A DNA stretch of 20,171 bases, taken from positions 1 through 20,171 of the forward strand of contig NW_014578300.1 of NCBI RefSeq assembly GCF_000485595.1. The letters are read 5' to 3'. Of the stretch, positions 1 to 8,439 are shown in pieces; positions within the stretch are counted from its first letter, which is position 1, and the number at the start of each line of letters is the position of its first letter. The notes below the pieces were generated by a model. It worked only from the letters and a program-made list of their open reading frames with translations, was not told the origin of the DNA and made no database searches. Position numbers and translations under genes: made by a program. This stretch comes from Priapulus caudatus. Taxonomy: Eukaryota > Priapulida > Priapulimorpha > Priapulimorphida > Priapulidae.

Positions 1-470
1 TTTTCAATCGCCTCGTCAGACCATGTCCTCAGAAAAATGTCTAAAAGTCTGCCCTGCCTGTCCATGACCTGTTGACCCTGTGACCTCCAATTTCGGCGAC
101 ACGCTGTGGCTTTCTCCTACATCGGATGGCTATACACCTACGACTTATCACCCAGCCTAGTCTACCGCGTTTAGATTTAGAACTCGCCGCCAATTCTGCA
201 GTTCCGGTCCCTTATACCTTAGCTTAAGGAGTGAATGTTGCCCCTTCTTTTACACCTCTTGGACCTTTTCACTTTTTGACCTCCAAGCTTTTGACATCCC
301 AACTCGTTTAGACGGTTCCCCCCACGATGTGCCAAATATCGTGACCGGTACGATCGATGCGGTTAAGATTTTGCTGCCCCAAACTGTCTGACGGGGTAAC
401 GGACGAGACGGGACACGGACGGATCAATGCGATGTTCTACAAGCTGCATCTGACTAGAGTCAGATGAGCC
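1..470. other. Unassigned sequence
   Basis: Moderate-GC, non-repetitive DNA. I see no gene, splice-bounded open frame or repeat copy. It was searched for downstream SMC2 exons without success. Confidence 0.4.
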
Positions 471-553
471 TAAAAACACGCCCCTAGTTTTCCCCCCCTC
501 CCTTCCCCTCCCCTCCCCTGTTATCGAATTTCATCCTGCGGGCAGGAAACCCT
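471..553 (+). repeat. C/T-rich dispersed repeat B, copy 1
   Basis: Starts TAAAAACACGCCCCTAGTTT, followed by a C-rich tract, then GAATTTCATCCTG and AAACCCTG. It matches the reverse complement of 3494-3575 throughout, and 1629-1692 in part. Confidence 0.8.
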
Positions 554-1320
554 GGCGGGAAGGGACTGAGTACAGGTTTTTCTTTTACTGTGCCCGTGGA
601 CTAATGAACTAAAATGGTTAGTGTCTAACCCTGTAGTGATTAGTGATTAAGTAATAAGTAGCACAGATGAGCTGTCTAGCTAACTATTGTGATCAAATGT
701 ACTATTACGATTTAAATATTGGCCGATTTATTAAAGAGAAACATGACCCTAGGTTCCTTGTATATTTTTAGTTAAAATGGGTTTAAATATATGCCGCATA
801 TTTCTTTTAATTTTCAGCTGCAAGCTACAGACCAAGATTGTTTCTTATTTATTGGAAGAATTTATGGAAGAAATTTTTGGAAGAAATTATGGGAAGAAGA
901 TTGCGATATCTTATAAACAATTCTTAGTTTCAGTTATGTGGACAAATTTGACATAAGATAAAAATAGTTCCATTAAATAGCAGTTAAAGGTATAAATATG
1001 ATTGCACGTTCATGATTAGCCCTCGGTCTGCTTCTCGGGGGCCTCGGTAGCTTCTCCCTACGTTGCCGGGCAAACCGGCGCTGCGCCCATGCCCGTTTGG
1101 GCAGGAAAACTCGCCCCGTCGGCCCCCCGCGTTTCAAATCGTGTGCGGCACGTCTTAAAGATTATGTTCGGCGCCCCGATGTAGAAAAAAAAATTATTTC
1201 ATCCTTTTTTTAAGTGGGAATGGTACATTGAGGAACAGGACTGAGTGAGTCAGCTTTTGAGGCGCTGCTGCGTGCCTACGTGGCAATTGAGGGGCCACCT
1301 CGGCAAGAATTCCCAATTCG
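554..1320. other. Unassigned sequence with a GC-rich block
   Basis: AT-rich from 600 to 1010, including a short run of GGAAGAA-type repeats near 850-900. It then becomes abruptly GC-rich at 1020-1140, with C- and G-runs such as GGGGGCCTCGG and GCCCCCCGCG. The sharp composition change suggests a repeat boundary. No coding frame was recognised. Confidence 0.4.
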
Positions 1321-1326
1321 CACCCA

Positions 1327-1605
1327 CTGGCAGGCAAGGAACAAAGTCCGCCCACCTGCCAGGCTTACAAGCGGAGCAAACACACGCATTCTATTTGCAC
1401 TATACTTATAACAACGTTATTATATTGTTGTTATAGTAGTTAGTTGTTATAGTAGTTAGTGTTATAGTAAGCCGTATAGTTGTTATTAGTATTATATATA
1501 ATAGTATATAATCGTTGTTATACATTTATATATATAGTCAATAGACGTGTGTGCGGTGTAGTTGATAGCCTGGCAGGTTGTGCGGACTTGCTTCTTAGCT
1601 GCCAG
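1327..1605. mobile_element. Small inverted-repeat element
   Basis: Arms 1327-1365 and 1567-1605 are imperfect inverse copies sharing CTGGCAG at the outer ends, AAGTCCGC in the middle and CCTGCCAGGCT at the inner ends. The centre is AT-rich and contains a short tandem of TTGTTATAGTAGTTAG (about 1427-1470). It resembles a MITE. No clear target duplication was found. Small open frames over it (1245-1436, 1480-1791) are not considered genes. Confidence 0.65.
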
Positions 1606-1628
1606 ATGATTTCGACATGGCCCCCGGC

Positions 1629-1692
1629 ACCCCCCATAGTTTGCCCCTCCCCTCCTCCTCCCCTGTTTTCAATTTTTATCCTGTGGGAGAAC
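1629..1692 (+). repeat. Repeat B, copy 2 (diverged)
   Basis: CCCCCCATAGTTTGCCCCTC, then a C/T-rich tract, CAATTTTTATCCTGTGGGAG. The same order of blocks as copy 1, but more diverged and lacking the left end. Confidence 0.6.
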
Positions 1693-1797
1693 GGCCTGAT
1701 TTATGAATATGCGATATACAAGGTCGAGACGGATTTCGAAGGCTGTTGCAGCATCATTCGCGCTGCTGTCATGTCAGCAGTTAAAAAATAAACCAAC

Positions 1798-1813
1798 AGT
1801 CGAGCGCTCGACT
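1798..1813. repeat. 16-bp perfect palindrome
   Basis: AGTCGAGCGCTCGACT is self-complementary. It stands alone in AT-rich sequence (1700-1998) that otherwise holds nothing recognisable. Confidence 0.6.
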
Positions 1814-1998
1814 AATGTTTTCAATGACAAATGCAATCCGTGGATTACAGAAATTTGTAGTTGTACTATCATTTATAAACTTAAAGTATTCTAAAGATTT
1901 TAAGACTACAGTATCCACTTCATTACTAGTATCTCTCTGACTTGCAGGCGTAGGCAACAATGGGCCATTTTAATAATGATAATGAAAAGTGTCAGTGC

Positions 1999-2770
1999 TT
2001 AGCTCACCACAAAAAAGCGACACAAATGGACGGTGAGTAGAGAAGAAGTAGTCAGTTTTAATTGAGCAACCAGTCGACGTTTACGATTATAGAAACGATT
2101 GGCCATCTGTATATCGCCTGAATAGTAATTTATTAAACCAAAGCAGTGAATTTACAATTTTTGTTTACGTAGATGGCGGCGTAATAGCCGGCCGCTTTGC
2201 TAGCGTGGGGTTTGATAAATAGGTTATGCTGCGTGTCCGACATGTTTTGAAACTTTACGTCTACTCATATAGACATTTTATCGGCAGGGTGGAGAGGAAA
2301 TACCAATTTTGCATTAAAGATATTGTCAATGAAATCTTGTAAAACGAACCAGACGAGTGTGACACCACAGACTGTTTGTGTCTATATAATATGCTATATA
2401 ATTGCCAAACCCTACCTAATTTGCATATTTTTTTTTTAAATATCAAAACCCCTAGCCCGTATTCATTCACATACCAAAAATGAGCAAAATCCGTTGAAAC
2501 TGAACTGACTAATGGCAATTCCCATTTTTGATAAAAAAAATTGCCGTGGCTCGAACGTACATCGACGGGCGTGCTTCAAAATAGGACGTTTCATATGGGA
2601 GCATAGCAGTAACAACTATACCCAATTTCAAACATGTGGGTCAAACGGTTCCTGAGTTATCGTTGACCGTAGCGAAATGTTGACGGACGGACGGACGGAC
2701 GGCCAAACGGACGTACGACGGATGACAACCCATGGCAATAGCTCAGCTTGACGATGTCAAGGTGAGCTAA
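1999..2770. mobile_element. 772-bp element with TTAGCTCACC termini and terminal hairpins
   Basis: The ends are TTAGCTCACC (1999-2008) and GGTGAGCTAA (2761-2770). The right terminus folds into a 14-bp stem at 2739-2769 (TAGCTCAGCTTGAC against GTCAAGGTGAGCTA, 13 of 14 paired). The left terminus has a weaker CTCACC...GGTGAG fold. Inside are a GACG tandem run (2682-2703) and a region ending near CAAACGGTTCCTGAGTTATC. I recall a very common mollusc/invertebrate repeat with the same ends and a GTCC/GACG run beside a terminal hairpin; that resemblance is from memory. Short frames on the minus strand are not convincing genes. Confidence 0.7.
2682..2703 (+). repeat. GACG microsatellite within the element
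   Basis: Five and a half GACG units in a row, inside the TTAGCTCACC element near its right end. Confidence 0.9.
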
Positions 2771-3057
2771 TAATAGTAAATAAATACATATTATGTTTAC
2801 TATTAAAGTTTTAGTTTTTTATTGTGTTTATGTACTGTATATATGACCTAATTGGTAAGTGCCGATATAAGTGCCACTAATAGTAGCACTAGTTTTTGGC
2901 CTTTTCCGCAACAGTACCAAATCAATGCGATCAAGGATAGTTTGGGACCCTGCAATGTGTTTTCGCATCTGCTAAACTGATCCAAGTTGCTAAACTAGGC
3001 TTGCGCCCAATCAATGTGTAAAACCAATGTCATTTACATCAATATAAATATAATATT

Positions 3058-3492
3058 ATATCAATATAATAGGTTAGGGTTAGGGTTAGGGTTAGGGTTA
3101 TCATTAGGGTTAGGGTTAGGGTTAGGATTATGGTTAGGGTTAGGGTTAGGGTTAGGCACATTGGTTTTATTGGGACCCATGTTCTCTATCCTTGGGCCGT
3201 TAGGGCCAGGGTTAGGGTTAGGGTTAGGGTTAGGCACATTGGTTTTATTGGGACCCATGTTCTCTATCCTTGGGCCGTACTATCTAATATGCCGAAGCGT
3301 ACCTCGCCTACTCCACTAACGAGTCTAGGAAGTCGCCTACGCCTAGGGCCTACTCCCTAACCCGGCCCAAGGATAGAGAACATGGGTCCCAATAAAACCA
3401 ATGTGCCTAATCCGAACCCTAACCCTAATTCTAACCCTAACCATAATTCTAACCCTAACCCTAACCATAACCCTAACCTATTATATTGATAT
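3058..3492. mobile_element. 435-bp foldback element made of telomere-like repeats
   Basis: The ends ATATCAATATAATAGG (3058-3073) and its exact complement (3477-3492) bound the unit. The left arm carries TTAGGG arrays and two direct 43-bp copies of a segment beginning CACATTGGTTTTATTGGGAC (3157-3199, 3235-3277). The right arm carries one perfect inverse copy (3363-3405) followed by CCCTAA arrays. The middle (about 3280-3360) is unique. It has no coding capacity beyond low-complexity frames. It is a foldback or MITE-like element and not a telomere, because the arrays point both ways. Confidence 0.85.
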
Positions 3493-3493
3493 C

Positions 3494-3575
3494 AGGGTTC
3501 TCCCCAGGATGAAATTCAAACAGGGGGGAGGGGAGGGAAGGGGGAGGGGGGAAACTAGGGGGGCGTGTTTTTTTA
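3494..3575 (-). repeat. Repeat B, copy 3
   Basis: The reverse complement reads TAAAAAAACACGCCCCCCTA, a C-rich tract, then GAATTTCATCCTGGGGAGAA. It abuts the right end of the telomere-like foldback (3492), so repeat B may be the sequence into which that foldback inserted. Confidence 0.8.
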
Positions 3576-4101
3576 GCTGTACCACTATTAATCGTAAAAT
3601 CGCCACCCACTATAGACGGTATTTTTGGGGTTCTTGTATATATAAGATATCAGCCGAGTCGGTGTATCAAGTTAGGTTGGGGTGTGGGACAGGTTGACTG
3701 TTGTGATTGTCTGCAGTGGCATGCGCTGGTAAACTGTGAAAAAAATACACGGCTTGGAGCCGCAGCTTGGGCGCCGTATCCTGTCGAATTGTAGCTTGCT
3801 TGACGATCTGATTCCCGCGCTGGCAAATTTTATTGTGGTGGAATTTAATCGAGGGCGAGGTATTTAAGACGGGGCGCAACGATTGAAACAGGTGGGGAGT
3901 TTTCCAGCCACAAACAGGGTGGCGCTGCGGCCCGGAAGCCCGTTTGCGCAACGTGAGGGATGAACCCTGGATATAATGATTATATTTATAGTTCGATGTA
4001 AATGACATTGTTTTATTGGGACCTGGGCAATGTTCTCTTATCCTTGACCGGCCTAAAAACTCCTACCCATTCATCAAATAGTTACCCAATAGTGGCTAAT
4101 A

Positions 4102-4196
4102 CCAGGGTACCGTTCCGGTATATTCCGACCTAGACCAAATAAATTGTGCCTAAAAATTTGTTTATATTCTAATGTTTATTTTCTAGGGCCCAATGA
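4102..4196 (+). repeat. Dispersed repeat A, copy 1 (left part)
   Basis: Includes GTACCGTTCCGGTATA, AATAAATTGTGCC and TTTATTTTCTAGGGCCCAAT. It matches the reverse complement of 5841-5926 at most positions. The splice-acceptor-like run TTATTTTCTAG (around 4176-4186) also occurs in the other copy, so it is repeat sequence and not evidence of a gene. The repeat resumes at about 4578-4605 after an inserted foldback. Confidence 0.8.
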
Positions 4197-4578
4197 GCCT
4201 TCAATATGACAAACCTGTGAATTCTGTCGATCGAGAATGCAAGCGACAACCTTTCACTATTTACGTCGTGTTACATGGAAAATCAAAGAAAATACCTATA
4301 AACGCGTCCGGCTTATTAACATCTACCTACATATACAAAACACATTGTCATGGCCAGTATATCTCTTCGTTTTAATCACATTTAATTATTAAAAGCATTA
4401 TCGAACACAATAATCACGCAACATTCAACTGACACACAAATACTGCCAAAATCTTGCATTGAACCGCACAAAACATTTCTTTAATTTTCCATGTAACACG
4501 GCCGTAAAATAGTGAAAAAGGTTGTCGTGCAATTTTGTCATGGCAGAATTCAACAGGTTTTGCGTCTATGGAAGGCTA
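4196..4578. mobile_element. Foldback element inserted in repeat A
   Basis: Arms 4196-4294 and 4475-4578 are inverse copies, with shared blocks CGACAACCTTTCACTATTT (with small indels) and GTGTTACATGGAAAAT. The intervening 4295-4474 is unique and AT-rich. The other repeat A copy lacks this whole segment, so it is probably a later insertion. A 60-codon frame across the left arm (4193-4375) is not considered a gene. A transcript through it would form a hairpin of about 90 bp. Confidence 0.75.
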
Positions 4579-4603
4579 TAACACCCAGTTGACAGTTTAA
4601 CAC

Positions 4604-4690
4604 TGCGCATGCGCTTAGGCCTAAGGTCAAAGGTCGGGAGGAGTATTCCGATCCCAGAAAGCGCGAAGTAAACATCGCGAACAATGGCGT
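4604..4690 (+). promoter_or_regulatory. Cluster of regulatory-like motifs
   Basis: CTGCGCATGCGC (NRF1-like palindrome, about 4603-4615) is followed by AGGTCAAAGGTCG (4624-4636), a DR1 arrangement of nuclear-receptor half sites, and by AACAATGGCG (around 4680), which resembles a YY1 site. The three together resemble a TATA-less animal promoter. The first lies at the edge of repeat A and no good downstream frame follows (the ATG there opens only five codons), so this may be chance. Confidence 0.25.
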
Positions 4691-4908
4691 TAACAGTGTA
4701 GTGTGAAGGCTGCTCAAACGATCGATTGGCTTATCCAGAAAGACTTAGAGGCATGCATGACCATAAGTTAAATGTATCAGTGTCATGTCACTAGGCATCC
4801 ATTATCGGTGCTCTTTCCCCGTGCTACGTGCAACTGTTCTTCGAACACAAAGGTGAGCGACCTACTGCGTATGGCAAGGCAGATAACGCCAGGGTCCGAA
4901 ATTGGCGG

Positions 4909-4929
4909 TATCGCGGTACCGCCGCGATA
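4909..4929. repeat. Short GC-rich palindrome
   Basis: TATCGCGG and CCGCGATA flank a 5-nt centre. It is surrounded by otherwise unassigned sequence. Confidence 0.5.
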
Positions 4930-5190
4930 CTGAATTTCATTATGCGTTACCATAACCAAAGGCACTGGTATGCACAGCGGTACATAGATTTTTATCAAAA
5001 AAGCTGTTCGATAACTTTTCTTGTTTGCTGTGGAAAATAACAAAAATCCCGATAAAAATGCGGTGAAGCAAAGTTAAGAAATTAACAATAAACATCGACG
5101 CGGGGCGGCCATTTGCAAATAAGCGAGCGAGATAGTGTGGTGGCAACCGAGCGCTTGTTAATAAATTTATGCGATATATGCAAAAGAGAT

Positions 5191-5380
5191 ATGATGCCAG
5201 TCTACGGCCTCACTGCCTACAAGCGAATGTTTGGAATCTCGTACCGTAGAGTACATTGCGCTAACGCCGTCTGCGAGTGGAGAGTGCTTACGTTGGAAAC
5301 TAGGTCTAGCCATAGTTTTCCTGCGCGTGCACTACCCATTCTCACAATGCAGCTGCATGCACTATTACGTTCGCTACAGG
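5191..5380 (+). CDS. Weak candidate exon ending at a strong donor-like site
   Basis: The frame from ATG 5191 (MMPVYGLTAYKRMFGISYRR...) stays open across CTACAGG|GTAAGTGC at 5374-5388, a near-consensus 5' splice site, and ends at 5448 if unspliced. The peptide has two Cys (HCANAVCEW) but matches nothing I know. It is antisense within what would be the SMC2 first intron. Upstream, GCGGCCATTTGCAAAT (around 5105-5120) could be promoter sequence. It is most likely a chance frame beside a chance donor; listed because the donor is unusually good. Confidence 0.15.
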
Positions 5381-5610
5381 GTAAGTGCATAGGCCAGGGA
5401 ATCAGGCCAATGAGCTGGAGGGCGAGCATAGCAACCAGTTTTTTTTAATAAAATAAATATTGTATGTCCCTATATTTATATCTACTTCTTACGCTTTTTG
5501 CTTCTTGATATGATGAATGGAATTTATCTACAATTTTGATATTCTGAGAACAACAAATTGTGTGCGATACTTATCATACTAGAACCTTAGTGCTCTGGTA
5601 TCATAACTGC

Positions 5611-5681
5611 TGTGCAGTACCAGAATTATTTTCGTGATACCAGATTTTGAGTTCTGGTACTGCACCCAGTACCAGAATTTT
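5611..5681. repeat. CAGTACCAGAA palindromic cluster
   Basis: GTGCAGTACCAGAA (about 5612-5625) is followed by its inverse TTCTGGTACTGCAC (5652-5665), then by a third direct copy CAGTACCAGAATTTTT. This gives a 14-bp stem with a 26-nt loop plus one repeat. It is probably a remnant of a small inverted-repeat element. Confidence 0.7.
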
Positions 5682-5790
5682 TTTTCAATTTTGACCCCTG
5701 AACGCATCGAGATAAACAATATTGCGGAGTTTACTCGCACATCCGGGCTCTCGCGGAAATGCGTAGCTAATGGCGCAGAACATAGGCGCA

Positions 5791-5926
5791 GAACTGTCAA
5801 TGGGTGTATTGGCAGTATTGCCTATTCAGGCTATTGCCGTATTGGGCCCTAAAATAACATCAGAATATAAATTTTTTTAGGGCACAATTTATTGGTCTAT
5901 TATACCGGACCGTACCCAGGGTACGT
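5791..5926 (-). repeat. Dispersed repeat A, copy 2, without the foldback
   Basis: The reverse complement of this stretch aligns with 4102-4196: shared CCGGTATA, AATAAATTGTGCC, TTTATATTCT and AGGGCCCAAT. After about 30 nt it continues with ACACCCATTGACAGTT, which corresponds to 4583-4600. It therefore skips the 380-bp foldback present in copy 1. Confidence 0.8.
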
Positions 5927-5927
5927 T

Positions 5928-5969
5928 CCGGCAGTAAACTGGGGAACATAGACCCTATGAGCACAACTT
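5928..5969 (+). repeat. Dispersed repeat C, copy 1
   Basis: CGGCAGTAAACTGGGGAACA, then TAGACCCTATGAGC, matches 12352-12393 in the same orientation apart from a few substitutions and one indel. Confidence 0.75.
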
Positions 5970-6170
5970 ACAAGTACAACATTTTCCGGACAAGGGTCAG
6001 TGAAACAGTCTGAATCTTATCTTCATTTTTGAGGAGAAAAAAAATTTGCGAGGGCTAGTCAAAATTATGGTGAGGGATGGAAAAAATGCTGCTGTTACCA
6101 ACCCTCTGGGCCGGTGCAAAAAAAAAGAACTGGCTGGGTGAATTTCATGCCCTGTAAATGACAAGCTCAC

Positions 6171-6338
6171 CTGTTGCAAGTTTGTAATTCCAAGCAAAAA
6201 ACAAATTGCATCCAAGATATTTGACTTGCCACTTCCATTTAGCCCTGTGATCGCATTAAACATAGAATCAAAACCTGTTATTTCCGTTCGCTGTGCATAC
6301 GACTTGAAGCCATCAATTACCATAGATTTGATATACAT
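6171..6338 (-). CDS. SMC2: SMC2 (condensin ATPase subunit), first coding exon only
   Basis: SMC2 pairs with SMC4 to form the ATPase core of condensin, which loops and compacts mitotic chromosomes in the nucleus. The exon encodes 56 residues: [17 protein letters not shown], then a conserved stretch with Walker [10 protein letters not shown] at residues 32-40, ending [16 protein letters not shown]. This matches the N-terminal half-ATPase of animal SMC2; FKSYAQRTE and [17 protein letters not shown] separate it from SMC1, SMC3 and SMC4. The ATG has a good context (CACCATG, A at -3). The exon is exactly 168 nt and ends at a consensus donor, CAG|GTGAGC, giving a phase-0 intron where other SMC2 proteins continue with VRASNLQDL. 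Reading past the donor gives unrelated residues. The rest of the protein (about 1,200 residues in the family) is absent. I found no second exon between position 1 and the donor, so the first intron is over 6 kb, or the exon is an orphan. No frameshift or damaged motif is visible. Identity is very likely; whether the gene is intact cannot be judged. Confidence 0.93.
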
Positions 6339-6339
6339 G

Positions 6340-6560
6340 GTGATTGTTATGTTATCATGAAATCACGATTTCATGAGAAAATTCAAAACAAACTACAAGA
6401 ACAAAAACATTTTATATTTGAATGGCGCCAATGCGAATCCTGTTGAACTTGGGTATATCCTGTACTTCCGCTTCGGATTCGGCAAACCATTATGATACTT
6501 CGGGTGTTTCCGGGGTAGAAATAAGAACAGAAATGCGTGCACTCTAGTTGCAAGAAACGA
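6340..6560 (-). promoter_or_regulatory. Probable SMC2 promoter and 5' leader
   Basis: Upstream of the SMC2 ATG the minus strand has a cluster typical of cell-cycle gene promoters. There is an E2F-like palindrome TTGGCGCCA (around 6422-6431), two ETS-like cores (CGGAAGT at 6464-6470 and CCGGAAA near 6510), and a TATAAAA-like run near 6411. A polypyrimidine stretch ending TTCTTGTAG near 6400 could be a 3' splice site for a leader intron. A 22-bp palindrome (6355-6376) would lie in the leader. The motifs are visible; promoter activity and start site are inferred. Confidence 0.45.
6355..6376. repeat. 22-bp palindrome in the SMC2 leader
   Basis: Arms TCATGAAATC (6355-6364) and GATTTCATGA (6367-6376) are perfect complements with a 2-nt centre. 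The palindrome ends 17 nt upstream of the SMC2 ATG, so it would be in the 5' UTR. It could be a dimeric factor site or a leader hairpin. Confidence 0.6.
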
Positions 6561-6631
6561 CCATACATAAAAAACATCTGTAATGATGTTACTCTCACAT
6601 CTTGGGCGAACTACGAGCAATTGTGTGTGTG

Positions 6632-6660
6632 TGTGCGTGTGTGCCCCCCCGGGGGGGGGG
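6632..6660 (+). repeat. GT run followed by C and G homopolymers
   Basis: A (GT)n-like tract runs into a run of C followed immediately by a run of G, forming a self-complementary C/G block. Homopolymers like this are error-prone, so exact lengths are unreliable. Confidence 0.7.
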
Positions 6661-6709
6661 GATTTTATGCAAATAAAAGCATTCAACAAACGGCTTGCCA
6701 TACACTGCG

Positions 6710-6737
6710 CACACGGCTACACGGCTACACGGCTACA
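6710..6737 (+). repeat. Three tandem octamers
   Basis: ACACGGCT is repeated three times with one further partial unit. A minor tandem repeat upstream of the SMC2 promoter region. Confidence 0.7.
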
Positions 6738-6739
6738 CG

Positions 6740-8400
6740 TATATCCCGGCCGCGTCTATTTTTTCCGTACGCCAGAATGGCCAATAGGGTTACTGATTGT
6801 GCTTTGATTGTCTGACGCGATAAACTTTCAAAGCAAGAAACAAGACCGCCCATTGTAATATGTTGTTTTTAGTTATCATCAGCGATTATAAGTAAGTTTA
6901 AAAACACACAGTCGGCCCGGCGTCTTTTTACTCCTTAATATAGAATATAAATATCACTATAATTACAATTACTTTGTGTAACTGTTGTTATTTATCATAA
7001 TAAATCTTAATTAATGAAAGGTTATGGGCTCTGCCGTTAAGAACGGTCTCGTACATTCTTAGATAACGTAGGTATAGACGTACTCGTACGAGTAGCTTCG
7101 CTCATGTCGCAATGAGTAAAGATAGCTGCCCGGCCTATAGTGAGCACGGATCTAATAGTACTAGAGCTAGAGTAAAGATAGATAAAAATGTCTCAACAAA
7201 TGTAACCTAATTCACTATTCAGTTAACTTAACTGATCATTATATTTTTACCCTATTCTTAATTCAATTGAAACAAAAACATATATGTTGGTGAATATTAT
7301 GCCTTTCAAGAACTACTATGCAACTTTTCATACAAAATATTTAATCCAACTGATGTAATCATGTAGAATATGTACATATTATGCTACATGTTCAAAACTA
7401 TTATTCAGACAGTTTATAATATATCTTTCAATATCCAGGATACTATTTCAGAAATAATACTGTGCATACCAAATGGCCTTTCACTCAGTTCTCTCTAATA
7501 AATGTTGATCAGTTTCATTAGAAAAGGTGATAAATAAACAAACAAACATACCGCACATTAGAATAGGTTGGTATTATTCAATCTTGGCATATGAAAGTGT
7601 TATTCATACTTCCCAAAGTAATAGAAAGTCATATTTACTAACAATGCTTTATTGAATTTCTTTAAGAAACTGGGTGGCAATAATTTAAGAGACAATTAGT
7701 TGTATGTAAATAATTAGAGTTTAAATAAACTGTCACCCGTTTAAAAAAATTTTTTACATAATGTATTTTTGGGACTTAATAAGCCCAATGATAGTTGGTA
7801 CGTGAAAAAACCAAATTGATAATTCTGTTATATTGATCATAATTTATATTAGTATGTAGTATGAATTGATATGCCTGAGTATTAATGTTTGCTTAAAACT
7901 GCCTCAAATTTCAAGAAATAAAGAAATTATCAAAATGTTTGGGGCACGCGAACAACTGGCAATTGTAATGTACATAGGATGTTTTCTACTGTATTATAAC
8001 ATACAACAGTTATTTCGTATGTTACTAACGTAGTAGTTAAGTGTTAGAGACTATTTACGAGAGCCCAACCTCTCATACTTAAGATTAAGATGAATAATAA
8101 ACAAGTTANAGATTCTTATAATTTGATATGACCGCTAATAACTTCATTCAATATCCGTCCCAATAGCATCGAGCTGCAACATCGCCGCCGCATTTCCTAT
8201 AGCGCGCAAGCGCCATTGTGCAGAATACAGCAGTAATATAGGAGTGTACTCTACTACACTACTATGTACTACTGTGTCTATATTACTGGTGTATTTGTGA
8301 CATGTGACCCTAAGCATGACACTAACGCAGAGCATATAAATGCACAGGTGAATTTATATGCCTCTGCACTAACCCTAGCAAGGACCGTTTTGACTTGGAG
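6740..8400. other. AT-rich intergenic stretch
   Basis: Mostly AT-rich sequence with no open frame of note, no repeat copy seen elsewhere in the window and no RNA gene I can recognise. A 14-bp palindrome TACTCGTACGAGTA occurs near 7080-7093. One base at 8109 is undetermined (n). Confidence 0.5.
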
Positions 8401-8439
8401 CTACAGACCACCGATAACGGGCCTACATAAACAGCAAAG

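Larger units (their letters stand above)
2860..4110. repeat. Larger imperfect inverted repeat enclosing the telomere-like foldback
   Basis: CAATGTCATTTACATC near 3025-3040 is matched by GATGTAAATGACATTG near 3994-4009. Outward, both sides keep degraded similarity: CAAGGATA and GGGACC blocks, then AGTTTTTGGCC on the left against GGCCTAAAAACT on the right. A single diverged copy of the 43-bp segment of the inner foldback lies at 4006-4052. This suggests a roughly 1.2-kb older element with long, eroded arms. The stretch 3500-3985 between has a TATATAAG motif near 3640 and a 113-codon frame on the minus strand that I do not recognise and do not call a gene. Confidence 0.5.

Noticed and set aside
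2535-2575. tRNA-like box B (GTTCGAGCC) followed by a T-run on the minus strand
   Set aside because: No box A at the right distance and flanks cannot form a T-arm or acceptor stem; it lies inside a DNA element.
3061-3480. Chromosome end (telomere)
   Set aside because: Arrays point in both directions within one foldback and are bounded by inverted ends; internal sequence continues on both sides.
3014-3697. Gly/Leu, Pro/Asn and Val/Arg repeat frames
   Set aside because: Direct translations of TTAGGG/CCCTAA arrays.
3667-4008. 113-codon minus-strand frame
   Set aside because: Lies within the arms of an inverted-repeat element, overlaps the right arm, and resembles no transposase or other family I know.
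4684-4860. Possible THAP-like zinc-finger start (ATGGCGTTAAC..., then CEGCSNDRLAYPERL in frame)
   Set aside because: Interrupted by stops after five codons and again downstream; the Cys/His spacing does not fit THAP.
4783-5043. 86-codon minus-strand frame as a possible SMC2 exon
   Set aside because: Its translation has no SMC coiled-coil or ATPase features and no splice-site bounds.
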